The translations under genes and the position numbers were made by a program. Shown piece after piece: positions 43,422 to 51,223 of a stretch of DNA of 64,000 nt (the stretch's first letter is position 1; each line of letters starts with the position of its first letter). The DNA is from JAVJSU01 sp040219275 (lineage in GTDB: Bacteria; Chloroflexota; Anaerolineae; Aggregatilineales; Phototrophicaceae). The stretch lies in NCBI GenBank assembly GCA_040219275.1, contig JAVJSU010000023.1, forward strand, positions 290,214 to 354,213, written 5' to 3'. The notes beneath the pieces were generated by a model. That model was given only the letters and a program-made list of their open reading frames with translations. It was not told the DNA's origin and made no database searches.

Positions 43422-43859
43422 TTAGTTTTCCTCCGAAGTGATTTTAAGCACAGAGTCATCAAATTTTGAACGATCATCGCGCAGTAGCCAAACTTTTTGA
43501 TCTACCGCTTTGCCGTCTTTAACGGATGTGATGATGTATACGAAACGAGGTAAAGCATGTACCCGATCAAATTCTGACGGGATTGCCGGCGCGTTCGGAT
43601 GACTGTGATAATAACCGACAAGCGATAATCCGCGTGCCTCAGCTTCATCTTCCATCGATGCCCAATTTTGCGGTGTCATCGCGTACCGATGATATTGTTC
43701 TTCAGTCTCAAAGACGTTTTCTACAGCAATAACATCAACGATTTGAGTATTTTCATCATCTGCCGTACCGATTAAAAAGCCACCACCCTCGTTGGGGTAG
43801 GTCGCTTCCATTTGTGTGAAGATTGTTTGTTGTAGATTCTTCGTTAAAACGATTGCCAT
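43422..43859 (-). CDS. JAMM/MPN+ metalloprotease (HcyD/Mec-like)
   Basis: About 145 residues with the full JAMM zinc site: Glu24 in YPNEGGGFLIG, His85 and His87 in YYHSHPNAP and Asp98 in IPSEFD, i.e. the ExnHxHx10D pattern. In sulfur-carrier systems such enzymes either remove a C-terminal extension from the carrier (QbsD, HcyD) or release the amino acid from it (Mec+). It is first in the operon with metY, metX and the carrier whose Gly-Gly is followed by STCCC, so tail removal is the likely task. The ATG at 43859 has GGGGC 5 nt upstream; starts 12 or 18 bp earlier are possible. An intrinsic terminator lies directly upstream. Confidence 0.91.
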   Translation of the reverse strand: MAIVLTKNLQQTIFTQMEATYPNEGGGFLIGTADDENTQIVDVIAVENVFETEEQYHRYAMTPQNWASMEDEAEARGLSLVGYYHSHPNAPAIPSEFDRVHALPRFVYIITSVKDGKAVDQKVWLLRDDRSKFDDSVLKITSEEN

Positions 43860-43875
43860 GTTTTGCCCCATATAC

Positions 43876-43905
43876 AAAAAAAAGCCAACCGGGCGGGTTG
43901 GCTTT
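43876..43905 (-). terminator. Intrinsic terminator immediately upstream of the sulfur operon
   Basis: Minus-strand perfect stem AAAGCCAACC / GGTTGGCTTT with a 5-nt loop and eight T residues. It ends only 17 bp before the JAMM start codon. No minus-strand gene lies upstream, so it either ends an unseen leader or small RNA or acts as an attenuator of the operon. Confidence 0.8.
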
Positions 43906-44247
43906 GCATTACTAGATTGCAGGTGCGACTATTGAAAGTTCGCTTTTTGCCAAACATCCCGGTTTTGTGCGCTATAAATACACATACACATGACCATACA
44001 GGTCATCTGACAACAGAGCAGGGTTTGGGAGGCGAATTTCTTATTCATGGCGCATAGGTTAGCATGGTTCAAGACTGATTGCAAGCAATTCAATAAAAAT
44101 GCGCTATTCTTAAGCTATTCTTTGCGATTCAGAACACACAAAACTTAATGATTCCTCACGAAGTTGGTCGTGTATCTCGTCAATTTGTTTAGTAAAATAA
44201 ATCACAAAGTTGTATAAATCGTAAAAATTATTCAAGGAGTTTTTCTC
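43906..44247. other. Divergent intergenic region with possible leader RNA
   Basis: About 340 bp between the sulfur operon and citrate synthase, with no convincing frame. It contains a small hairpin (ATGACC-N5-GGTCAT at 43990-44006) in the possible minus-strand leader, and an AT-rich stretch with TATAAA at 44212 that may belong to the citrate synthase promoter. I tested it by eye for a tRNA and for SAM, cobalamin, TPP and FMN riboswitch consensus strings and saw none. Confidence 0.45.
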
Positions 44248-45390
44248 ATGGCAGACAATAAGAGTGGTGGTCTGGCAGATGTTGTCGTCGCTGATGTGGC
44301 AACTAGTCTCGTCAATGGTGTTGAAGGTAAATTGATTTATGCTGGATACAAAATCGAAGACCTTGCCGCAAATGCCTTATTTGAAGAAGTTGTATTTTTG
44401 CTCTGGAACATTCGCCTGCCGAATGCAGATGAGCTAGAAAATGTCCGTGCGGAAATTGCCACCGGTGCAGTTGTGCCGGACGGCGTGATTAATCTGATGA
44501 AAAACTTGCCCAAAGATGCCGAACCGATGGCAGTTTTACGTACAGCTGTTTCTGCCTTGTCACATTATGATCCGGATGCGGAAAATCTGACTGACAAAGC
44601 GGTTGCTCATCAGAAAGCCATTCGTTTGACCGGGCAAATTACGACCATTTGTGCGGCATGGAATCGCATTCGTAAAGGGCAGGAGCCGATTGCCCCACGC
44701 AACGACCTTACTCTGGCGGCGAATTTCGTCTATATGATGGACGGTAACGAACCGGAAGAAAGCGCGGTCAAAGCGATTAACGCTTATCTTGTGTTGCTGG
44801 CGGAACATGGTATGAATGCTAGTACATTCGCTACCCGCGTGGTGACTGCGACAGGCTCCGATATGCACAGCGCCGTTGTCGGTGGTATCGGCACGCTCAA
44901 GGGTCCGTCACATGGTGGTGCGAATGCCGAAGCGATGCGGATGTTCATCGAAATCGGCGATCCGTCTAATGTCGAAAACTGGTTCAACAGCAACATTAAA
45001 AACGGTAGCCGTCGCATCATGGGTATCGGTCACCGCGTCTATAAAGCGACTGATCCCCGCGCGGAAGTGCTCAAGCAACGGGCGAAAGAACTGGCGGATG
45101 GTTCTGATAACAGCAAGTGGTTTGAAATCGCTGAGAAACTTGCTGATATGGCGTTGGCAGACGACTACTTCATTGAACGTAAGCTGTTCCCGAATGTCGA
45201 TTATTACAGCGCCATCGTGCTCTACACCTTGCATCTTGACGTGGATATGTTCACCCCGCTGTTCGCCATGTCGCGTATTGCCGGATGGACAGCCAACATC
45301 ATCGACCAGATGGATGGTCGCTTGATCCGCCCGAAAGCCAACTACATTGGTCCGATGGATCTCGAATGGGTTGCCGTCGAAAATCGCTAA
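44248..45390 (+). CDS. gltA: Citrate synthase
   Basis: 380 residues; condenses acetyl-CoA and oxaloacetate at the entry of the TCA cycle. The catalytic histidines are in LKGPSHGGANAEAMRM and IMGIGHRVYKATDPRAEVL; LLAEHGMNASTFATRVV and LFPNVDYYSAIVLYTL are typical. The short length and the N-terminal start (VATSLVNGVEGKLIYAGYKI) match the homodimeric citrate/2-methylcitrate synthase group, so methylcitrate synthase activity cannot be excluded. ATG at 44248 with AAGGAG 9 nt upstream. A single gene with its own terminator. Confidence 0.96.
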   Translation: MADNKSGGLADVVVADVATSLVNGVEGKLIYAGYKIEDLAANALFEEVVFLLWNIRLPNADELENVRAEIATGAVVPDGVINLMKNLPKDAEPMAVLRTAVSALSHYDPDAENLTDKAVAHQKAIRLTGQITTICAAWNRIRKGQEPIAPRNDLTLAANFVYMMDGNEPEESAVKAINAYLVLLAEHGMNASTFATRVVTATGSDMHSAVVGGIGTLKGPSHGGANAEAMRMFIEIGDPSNVENWFNSNIKNGSRRIMGIGHRVYKATDPRAEVLKQRAKELADGSDNSKWFEIAEKLADMALADDYFIERKLFPNVDYYSAIVLYTLHLDVDMFTPLFAMSRIAGWTANIIDQMDGRLIRPKANYIGPMDLEWVAVENR

Positions 45391-45417
45391 ATCTTAATTG
45401 CTTTTGATTTGATTCAC

Positions 45418-45447
45418 GCCCTATCGGTCAAACGGTAGGGCTTTTTT
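45418..45447 (+). terminator. Intrinsic terminator after citrate synthase
   Basis: Stem GCCCTATCG / CGGTAGGGC with one G-T pair, 6-nt loop, followed by TTTTTT. Confidence 0.88.
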
Positions 45448-45537
45448 ATTGGCTCGTTGCGCTAATTTGCAACCTTGTTTCAAAATTGACGTAAAGGTGT
45501 ATAGTAAAAATATCGAATTTTAGTAGGAGACTCGTCC

Positions 45538-46245
45538 GTGTTTCCATTAAAGACGCTCCGCAAGCCGGAAACTACGCCCTGGGTGACGTATGGCTTGATC
45601 TTAATTAACGTACTGGTTTTTGGTTGGGAATTAACGCTGTCTCGCGCTGAATTGGGTCAGCAGTTTTTTGCGCTGGCGGTTGTACCCTGCGAGATGACGC
45701 GCAACCTTTTATCGCCGGAAACAGTGTTGGATTCTGTCAGGTCGCTGTTTTTACATAATGGGTGGGTGCATCTGGTTGGCAATATGGTATTTCTTTATAT
45801 GTTCGGTCCGAATGTTGAAGCCTATTTGGGCAAGGCAAAGTATATATTCTTCTATCTGGCGGCTGGCTTTGCGGCGAGCTTCCTCCACGCGGCAATTTCA
45901 TGGAAGATGTGTGTTCCGGTTATTGGTGCAAGTGGCGCGATTTTTGGCGTGATGGGCGCATTTGTTTTGCTTTATCCGGCGACACGCATTCGTACACTCG
46001 CGTTTTTCTTCCGTGTGCCAATTGGTACGGCAGATGTACAGGCGTTTTATCTGCTGTTCACATTTTTCATCATGGATTTGTTCAACGGGATCGCATCACT
46101 CGGCGTGCAAACCAGTCAATCGAGCGGGGTTGCAGTTTGGGCGCATGTTGGTGGTTTCTTGATGGGGTTGGTGCTGGCGTTTATCTTTATGCTCTTCCGT
46201 CCACCGCCTCCGGTTGACCCGTTTGAGCATCTGGATGCCGAATAA
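45538..46245 (+). CDS. Rhomboid-family intramembrane serine protease
   Basis: 235 residues with at least six membrane segments. The catalytic Ser is in VIGASGAIFGVMGAF (GxSG) and the catalytic His in VAVWAHVGGFLMGLV. The first-loop motif HNGWVHLVGNMVFLYMFGPN is the standard rhomboid signature. It starts on GTG at 45538, with TAGGAG 9 nt upstream. It cleaves membrane-spanning substrates within the bilayer; the substrate is unknown. Ends in a proline-rich tail. Confidence 0.94.
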   Translation: MFPLKTLRKPETTPWVTYGLILINVLVFGWELTLSRAELGQQFFALAVVPCEMTRNLLSPETVLDSVRSLFLHNGWVHLVGNMVFLYMFGPNVEAYLGKAKYIFFYLAAGFAASFLHAAISWKMCVPVIGASGAIFGVMGAFVLLYPATRIRTLAFFFRVPIGTADVQAFYLLFTFFIMDLFNGIASLGVQTSQSSGVAVWAHVGGFLMGLVLAFIFMLFRPPPPVDPFEHLDAE

Positions 46246-46259
46246 CTTGAAATTAGACG

Positions 46260-46293
46260 AACGCCGATGGTTACGAATTACATCGGCGTTTTT
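46260..46293 (+). terminator. Intrinsic terminator after rhomboid gene
   Basis: Perfect stem AACGCCGATG / CATCGGCGTT with an 11-nt loop and trailing T-run; it may also serve the convergent acyl-CoA dehydrogenase gene on the minus strand. Confidence 0.85.
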
Positions 46294-46306
46294 GATGATT
46301 CGGTGC

Positions 46307-47458
46307 TTAAAATCCCATCGCCCGCCCGATGATTTCTTTCATGATCTCAGTTGTACCGCCGTAAATCGTTTGGACGCGTGTATCTAGATAGGCTTTGGCA
46401 ATCGGATATTCCAGCATATAGCCATAGCCGCCGTGTAATTGCACACACTGATCGACGACGCGCTTTTGCAATTCCGTACACCACCACTTCGCCATCGATG
46501 CTGTTTCTGTGGAGAGATTGCCATGGTTGAGTTCGACGATACAGCGATCTACAAACACGCGCCCGATCTGAATTTCGGTTTTCATTTCCGCTAATTTAAA
46601 ACGGTTATTTTGGAACTTGCCAATCGGACGACCAAACGCTTCACGCTCTTTGCAATAGGCGATTGTCCATTCGAGCGCCGCTTCACATGCCGCCATAGCG
46701 CCAACAGCAATGCTCAGACGTTCCTGTGGCAATTCGGTCATCAGATAGAAGAATCCATGACCTTCTTCGCCAAGTAAATTTTCCGCTGGAACGTCGACAT
46801 TATTAAAATAAAGTTCTGCCGTATCCTGTGCTTTTAAGCCGATTTTTTCCAGATTGCGCCCCCGTTCAAAACCTTCCATACCACGCTCAATCAAGATCAA
46901 GCTGATCCCGCTGTGCTTTTCTTCGGGGTTGGTCTTGGCAACGGTGAGAACAAGGTCGCTGAGGATGCCATTGGTGATAAAGGTTTTCTGTCCATTGACC
47001 ACATAATGCCCGTTGGATTTATCCCGAATAGCCGTAGTACGGACTCCGGCGAGATCACTGCCGGTGTTGGGTTCAGTCATGGCGATGGCGGTGATACACT
47101 CTCCACTGACCATTTTGGGTAGGAAGCGTTGCTTTTGTTCTTCGGTTGCGTAGTGCAGAACATAGGGGATAGTGATGTCATTGTGCAGGTTAAAACCGGG
47201 ACCACTCGCACCGACGCGGACGAGTTCTTCACTCATGATGGCGTTATAGCGAAAGTCCAATACGCCACCACCGCCATATTCTTCCGGCACTTGCATCCCC
47301 AAAAAGCCACTTTCACCTGCTTTTAGCCATACTTCACGTGAGACAACGCCGTCTTTTTCCCATTGATCGTGGTGCGGGGCAATCTCTTTTTCCACGAACC
47401 GCCGGAAGGCATCGCGGAACATATGATGTTCGTCTTCAAAAATAGTTCTTTCTAACAT
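46307..47458 (-). CDS. Acyl-CoA dehydrogenase, long-chain (LCAD)-like
   Basis: 383 residues. FAD and substrate motifs: ITAIAMTEPNTGSDLAGVRT, GQKTFITNGILSDLVLTVA, CVQLHGGYGYMLEYPIAKAY. The C-terminal segment TIYGGTTEIMKEIIGRAM has Gly where most family members have the catalytic Glu. This is as in mammalian LCAD, where the base sits in another helix (candidate Glu in the FYLMTELPQERL region). So it is active but of the LCAD/IVD type and acts on longer or branched chains. The ATG at 47458 gives the usual start. It diverges from the acyl-CoA synthetase fusion gene. Confidence 0.93.
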   Translation of the reverse strand: MLERTIFEDEHHMFRDAFRRFVEKEIAPHHDQWEKDGVVSREVWLKAGESGFLGMQVPEEYGGGGVLDFRYNAIMSEELVRVGASGPGFNLHNDITIPYVLHYATEEQKQRFLPKMVSGECITAIAMTEPNTGSDLAGVRTTAIRDKSNGHYVVNGQKTFITNGILSDLVLTVAKTNPEEKHSGISLILIERGMEGFERGRNLEKIGLKAQDTAELYFNNVDVPAENLLGEEGHGFFYLMTELPQERLSIAVGAMAACEAALEWTIAYCKEREAFGRPIGKFQNNRFKLAEMKTEIQIGRVFVDRCIVELNHGNLSTETASMAKWWCTELQKRVVDQCVQLHGGYGYMLEYPIAKAYLDTRVQTIYGGTTEIMKEIIGRAMGF

Positions 47459-47592
47459 CTTTTCAAGTCACTTTCTAAGAATTAATCTAATGGATGTTCG
47501 ATTAAATCTTACCAGAATTTGCGATGAAAGATGAATCTGTTGTGAGACATCTTGACATTCGATGGTTCTGAACGTGTGGGAGATTACAATAG

Positions 47593-47607
47593 ACGTGTTA
47601 AACACGT
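47593..47607. promoter_or_regulatory. Perfect 15-bp palindrome, candidate operator
   Basis: ACGTGTTAAACACGT, perfectly symmetric around a central A, 42 bp before the start of the acyl-CoA synthetase/acetyltransferase gene. It lies directly in front of a -10-like TATACT (47608-47613). Its size and symmetry fit a dimeric repressor site. The regulator is not known. Confidence 0.5.
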
Positions 47608-47648
47608 TATACTCTGCGTTGTAAAAGCGCAAGTTAAGGAGAAGTTGA

Positions 47649-50357
47649 ATGGCACTTTCTGTAAGCTCAACAGATGAAAAGCGCGATCTTGATGCAATTC
47701 TTAAACCGAATAATATTGCGGTTATTGGCGCTACGGAAAAAATGGGTAGTGTCGGACGAACAATTTTGACAAATCTCATTACCAATCCATTTGGGGGCAC
47801 GGTGTTTCCGGTTAATCCGAAGCGCCCCAATGTGCTTGGCATTAAATCGTATCCTTCGATTCTCGATGTTCCCGATCAAGTTGATCTGGCGGTAATCGTC
47901 ACACCCGCGCCGGTTGTTCCAACGGTGATTGAAGAGTGTGTGCAGGCAGGCATACCGGGGGCAATTGTGATCTCCGCAGGGTTCAAGGAAACGGGCGAAG
48001 AAGGCGTTGAACTCGAACGGCGTATCATGGAAATCGCACGCGGGAAAATGCGGATTGTCGGTCCGAACTGCCTCGGTGTGATGATGCCTATGCGTAACTT
48101 TAATGCCACTTTTGCGGGGGCGATGGCGCGTCCTGGCAATGTCGCCTTTATCAGCCAGAGTGGTGCAATTTGTACGGCGGTGTTGGATTGGAGCTTTGAT
48201 GAAAATGTCGGCTTCAGCGCATTTATTTCTATTGGTTCAATGTTGGATGTGGGCTGGGGTGATCTGATTTATTATCTCGGTGATGACCCGAACACCCGCA
48301 GTATCGTCATCTATATGGAGAGCATAGGCGATGCACGTTCGTTTCTTTCCGCCGCGAAAGAAGTTTCTCGCACAAAACCCATTATCGTAATTAAAGCCGG
48401 ACGCACTGAAGCCGCCGCAAAAGCCGCCGCCTCGCATACAGGATCATTAACGGGTAGTGACGAAGTGCTAGATGCCGCTTTCCGCCGAAGTGGTGTGCTC
48501 CGAGTGGATCGTATCGCAGATATTTTCTATATTGCGGAAGTCCTCGCCAAGCAACCGCGTCCGAAAGGTAACCGTTTGACGATTGTCACGAATGCCGGTG
48601 GTCCCGGTGTGCTGGCGACAGATGGCTTAATCATGGGCGGTGGTGAACTCGCGCAGATCTCCGAGTCGACAATGAATGAACTCAATGGATTTTTGCCCTC
48701 TGCGTGGAGCCACAACAATCCGATTGATATTCTCGGCGATGCTGACCCTGAGCGTTATGCGAAAGCCTTAGAAACCGCCGCGAAAGACGAGAATAGCGAC
48801 GGCTTGCTAGTGATTCTTACGCCGCAGGATATGACCGACCCGACGCAAACGGCAGAACAATTACGCCCATATGCGAATGTTGGTGACAAGCCGGTGTTAG
48901 CGAGTTGGATGGGTGGTGCGGATGTCTCGGCTGGCGAGAAAATTCTGAATCGTGCCAATATACCGACATTTGCTTTCCCTGATACCGCTGTGCGCTTATT
49001 CAATTATATGTGGCGCTATACATCAAACCTGAACGCGCTCTATGAAACACCGGTATTGCCGCGCGATACGGACATCGACGCGCCAAATCGCGAACTCGTC
49101 AATGAGCTTATCGACAACGCACGCGCCGCCGGACGCACTATTTTGACCGAGGCAGAATCCAAGCAAATTCTTGAAGCCTACGACATCCCGACCACGCCGA
49201 TGAAAATTGCAACGAGTGAGGATGAAGCCGTCGCCGCGGCTGACGAAATGGGCTATCCTGTAGTGGCAAAAATTCACTCCATGACAATTACTCATAAAAC
49301 GGATGTTGGCGGGGTGATTTTGAACCTCATCAATGAGGATGAAGTTCGCGAGGCGTTTAATCGTATTAAGACTTCGGTGAGCGACCGGGCAGGTGCGGAG
49401 CATTTTGATGGCGTATCCATCCAACCGATGGTTAAGCTGGACGGTTACGAAATCATCATTGGGAGTAGCATTGATCCGCAGTTTGGTCCGGTGTTGCTGT
49501 TCGGCACGGGTGGCTCGCTGGTAGAAGTCTTTAAAGATCGGGCGCTCGGATTGCCCCCACTTACGACAACACTTGCACGACGTATGATGGAGCGCACCAA
49601 GATTTACGAAGCATTGAAGGGCGTGCGCGGACGCAAGTCCGTTGATCTTGCCGGATTAGAAAAATTGATGGTACGTTTTAGCCAGATCGTCGCGGAAAAT
49701 CCATGGATAGCGGAAATGGATATTAATCCATTGCTGGCTTCCGAGGATCGTATTCTGGCATTAGATGGTCGTGTGGTGTTGCATCCCTCAGATACGCCCG
49801 AAGATAAATTACCACAATTGGCGATTCGCCCATATCCAACGCAATATATTGGTTCGCACTACTTTGATGATACTGAAGTGACCTTCCGCCCGATTCGTCC
49901 TGAAGATGAACCGTTGATGGTGAAGTTCCATGAAACGCTTTCCGAGCACACTGTATACATGCGCTATTTCTCTCCGCTGAAGTTACAGCAACGCGTCGCG
50001 CATGAACGGCTATCGCGTATTTGCTTTATTGACTATGACCGTGAGATGGTGCTGGTGGCAACGCGCCGTAATGAGACTTCTGGTGAGACGGAAATTTTGG
50101 GAGCAGGGCGTTTGACCAAATTGCACAGTAACAATGAAGGTGAATTCGGTCTGGTCGTTGGTGATCAATTTCAGGGTCAGGGCTTAGGTCGTGAATTGTT
50201 GACGCGGGTTATTGACATTGGTCGTGCGGAAAAACTGGACACTATTATTGGCTACATTCTACCCGATAATATGGCGATGATCCGTATATGTGAAGATGCC
50301 GGATTTACGATCACTCAAGAAAAAGACAATACCGTGAAAGCCGTACTAGAATTGTAA
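47649..50357 (+). CDS. ADP-forming acyl-CoA synthetase fused to GNAT acetyltransferase
   Basis: 902 residues in three parts. Residues 10-470: CoA-binding and succinyl-CoA-ligase-like domains (NIAVIGATEKMGSVGRTIL, IVGPNCLGVMMPMRNFNATF, AAASHTGSLTGSDEV). Residues 490-715: ATP-grasp domain (VVAKIHSMTITHKTDVGGV, WIAEMDINPLLAS). Residues 730-900: GNAT domain (VTFRPIRPEDEPLMVKFHET, GDQFQGQGLGRELLTRVID). The whole is laid out like the protein acetyltransferase Pat/PatZ, but the phospho-acceptor His of ADP-forming acetyl-CoA synthetases is kept (His263 in SHTGS), so it may make acyl-CoA as well as acetylate proteins. It diverges from the LCAD-like gene, next to a palindromic operator candidate. Confidence 0.92.
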   Translation: MALSVSSTDEKRDLDAILKPNNIAVIGATEKMGSVGRTILTNLITNPFGGTVFPVNPKRPNVLGIKSYPSILDVPDQVDLAVIVTPAPVVPTVIEECVQAGIPGAIVISAGFKETGEEGVELERRIMEIARGKMRIVGPNCLGVMMPMRNFNATFAGAMARPGNVAFISQSGAICTAVLDWSFDENVGFSAFISIGSMLDVGWGDLIYYLGDDPNTRSIVIYMESIGDARSFLSAAKEVSRTKPIIVIKAGRTEAAAKAAASHTGSLTGSDEVLDAAFRRSGVLRVDRIADIFYIAEVLAKQPRPKGNRLTIVTNAGGPGVLATDGLIMGGGELAQISESTMNELNGFLPSAWSHNNPIDILGDADPERYAKALETAAKDENSDGLLVILTPQDMTDPTQTAEQLRPYANVGDKPVLASWMGGADVSAGEKILNRANIPTFAFPDTAVRLFNYMWRYTSNLNALYETPVLPRDTDIDAPNRELVNELIDNARAAGRTILTEAESKQILEAYDIPTTPMKIATSEDEAVAAADEMGYPVVAKIHSMTITHKTDVGGVILNLINEDEVREAFNRIKTSVSDRAGAEHFDGVSIQPMVKLDGYEIIIGSSIDPQFGPVLLFGTGGSLVEVFKDRALGLPPLTTTLARRMMERTKIYEALKGVRGRKSVDLAGLEKLMVRFSQIVAENPWIAEMDINPLLASEDRILALDGRVVLHPSDTPEDKLPQLAIRPYPTQYIGSHYFDDTEVTFRPIRPEDEPLMVKFHETLSEHTVYMRYFSPLKLQQRVAHERLSRICFIDYDREMVLVATRRNETSGETEILGAGRLTKLHSNNEGEFGLVVGDQFQGQGLGRELLTRVIDIGRAEKLDTIIGYILPDNMAMIRICEDAGFTITQEKDNTVKAVLEL

Positions 50358-50386
50358 AAACAGTATACGTTTAGAATAGTTTCACC

Positions 50387-50417
50387 AAAGCACTCTCACG
50401 AACGAGGGTGCTTTTTT
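50387..50417 (+). terminator. Intrinsic terminator after acyl-CoA synthetase fusion
   Basis: Stem AAAGCACTC / GGGTGCTTT (one G-T pair), 10-nt loop, followed by TTTTTT. Confidence 0.85.
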
Positions 50418-50497
50418 GATTGTATTTGTATGTAGTAGGGCTGATAGCACAAGTCATGAGGTTTGTCATATTTAAAACATGACATACGTTAATTTGC

Positions 50498-50525
50498 TTG
50501 ACTCGGCTAGTTCTCATCATATAAT
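50498..50525 (+). promoter_or_regulatory. Promoter of the orphan gene at 50679
   Basis: TTGACT (50498-50503) and a perfect TATAAT (50520-50525) with 16-nt spacing, the best sigma-70-like match in the window outside the rRNA leader. Confidence 0.55.
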
Positions 50526-50678
50526 GAAGATGAAATATGTTATGAAATAAAAATAAATTTACCACCTATTTATGCGTAAATAGAATATGTCGTCCGGCGA
50601 TCTGAGGGGAATGATTGTCGTCGGTTCCGCAGTCCATTTTAAACCGAAGTTTGGAGTAGGGGAAAAGGGATCGGGATC

Positions 50679-51074
50679 ATGTTTACAAAGATAAATTTTT
50701 TGCATAATAAATATTGGGATTATTCGCGTCACTGGCATCCACAATCTGAACCTTATGCAAGTGGAGAGCAATTGCAACAGGTGTTGTTCGATGGCTGGGA
50801 GCTTGATAAAGTCGCCTTTAAAACGACACATCCACTAAAAACTTCCGGCAGATTGATTGTTTTTTATGTTGTTACCGTATTGAAAGTCGGCGAAAAGCGC
50901 CACATCCCCGTTTTAGTAAACCCATTTGTTGAGCGCCTGCTCGTTGAAAATAACGTTCAACTCATCAATGTGGAACGCCATCACCCGCGTAAAATTAAAG
51001 CTGATGCCGAGTTGACTCAGGAAGCGGGTGCAATCGCTATGGATGATGAAGTCTATCTCGCAAGAATCCGCTGA
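50679..51074 (+). CDS. Orphan protein of unknown function
   Basis: 131 residues, no family recognised. The N-terminus is aromatic and His-rich (FLHNKYWDYSRHWHPQSEPY); the rest alternates strands and charged stretches (LIVFYVVTVLKVGEKRHIPV and VERHHPRKIKADAEL), suggesting a small cytoplasmic alpha/beta domain. No signal peptide or membrane helix. The start is supported by GGGATCGGGATC just before the ATG, and the gene has its own promoter and terminator, so it is probably real and expressed alone. Confidence 0.75.
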   Translation: MFTKINFLHNKYWDYSRHWHPQSEPYASGEQLQQVLFDGWELDKVAFKTTHPLKTSGRLIVFYVVTVLKVGEKRHIPVLVNPFVERLLVENNVQLINVERHHPRKIKADAELTQEAGAIAMDDEVYLARIR

Positions 51075-51102
51075 TCGTTTTTCCGCCTAGAAAAGTTAAT
51101 GC

Positions 51103-51131
51103 AAATCCGCATCAATCGGTGCGGATTTTTT
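51103..51131 (+). terminator. Intrinsic terminator after the orphan gene
   Basis: Perfect stem AAATCCGCA / TGCGGATTT, 8-nt loop, then TTTT. Confidence 0.85.
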
Positions 51132-51223
51132 GTTACCCTAGTCAAATTAATTTTAATGTATGGCGAATTGAGACAGACATTGTACACTTATGCTGATTGT
51201 AAGCGTGAAGTGGAATTGTCGTA

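Larger units (their letters stand above)
50358..50678. other. Intergenic region with terminator and promoter, no gene
   Basis: About 320 bp. It contains the terminator of the upstream gene and a good promoter for the downstream one, with an untranslated leader of roughly 145 nt. No open frame here looks like a gene; the minus-strand frames are low-complexity and lack a ribosome site. Confidence 0.5.

Noticed and set aside
43906..44060. Possible tRNA or known riboswitch before the sulfur operon
   Set aside because: No acceptor/T-arm pairing closes on either strand and no SAM, cobalamin, TPP or FMN consensus string is present; only a small hairpin and a terminator are supported.
50371..50831. 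Two minus-strand small frames around 50.4-50.8 kb
   Set aside because: One covers the terminator and the promoter of the plus-strand gene, the other overlaps that gene; both lack ribosome sites.
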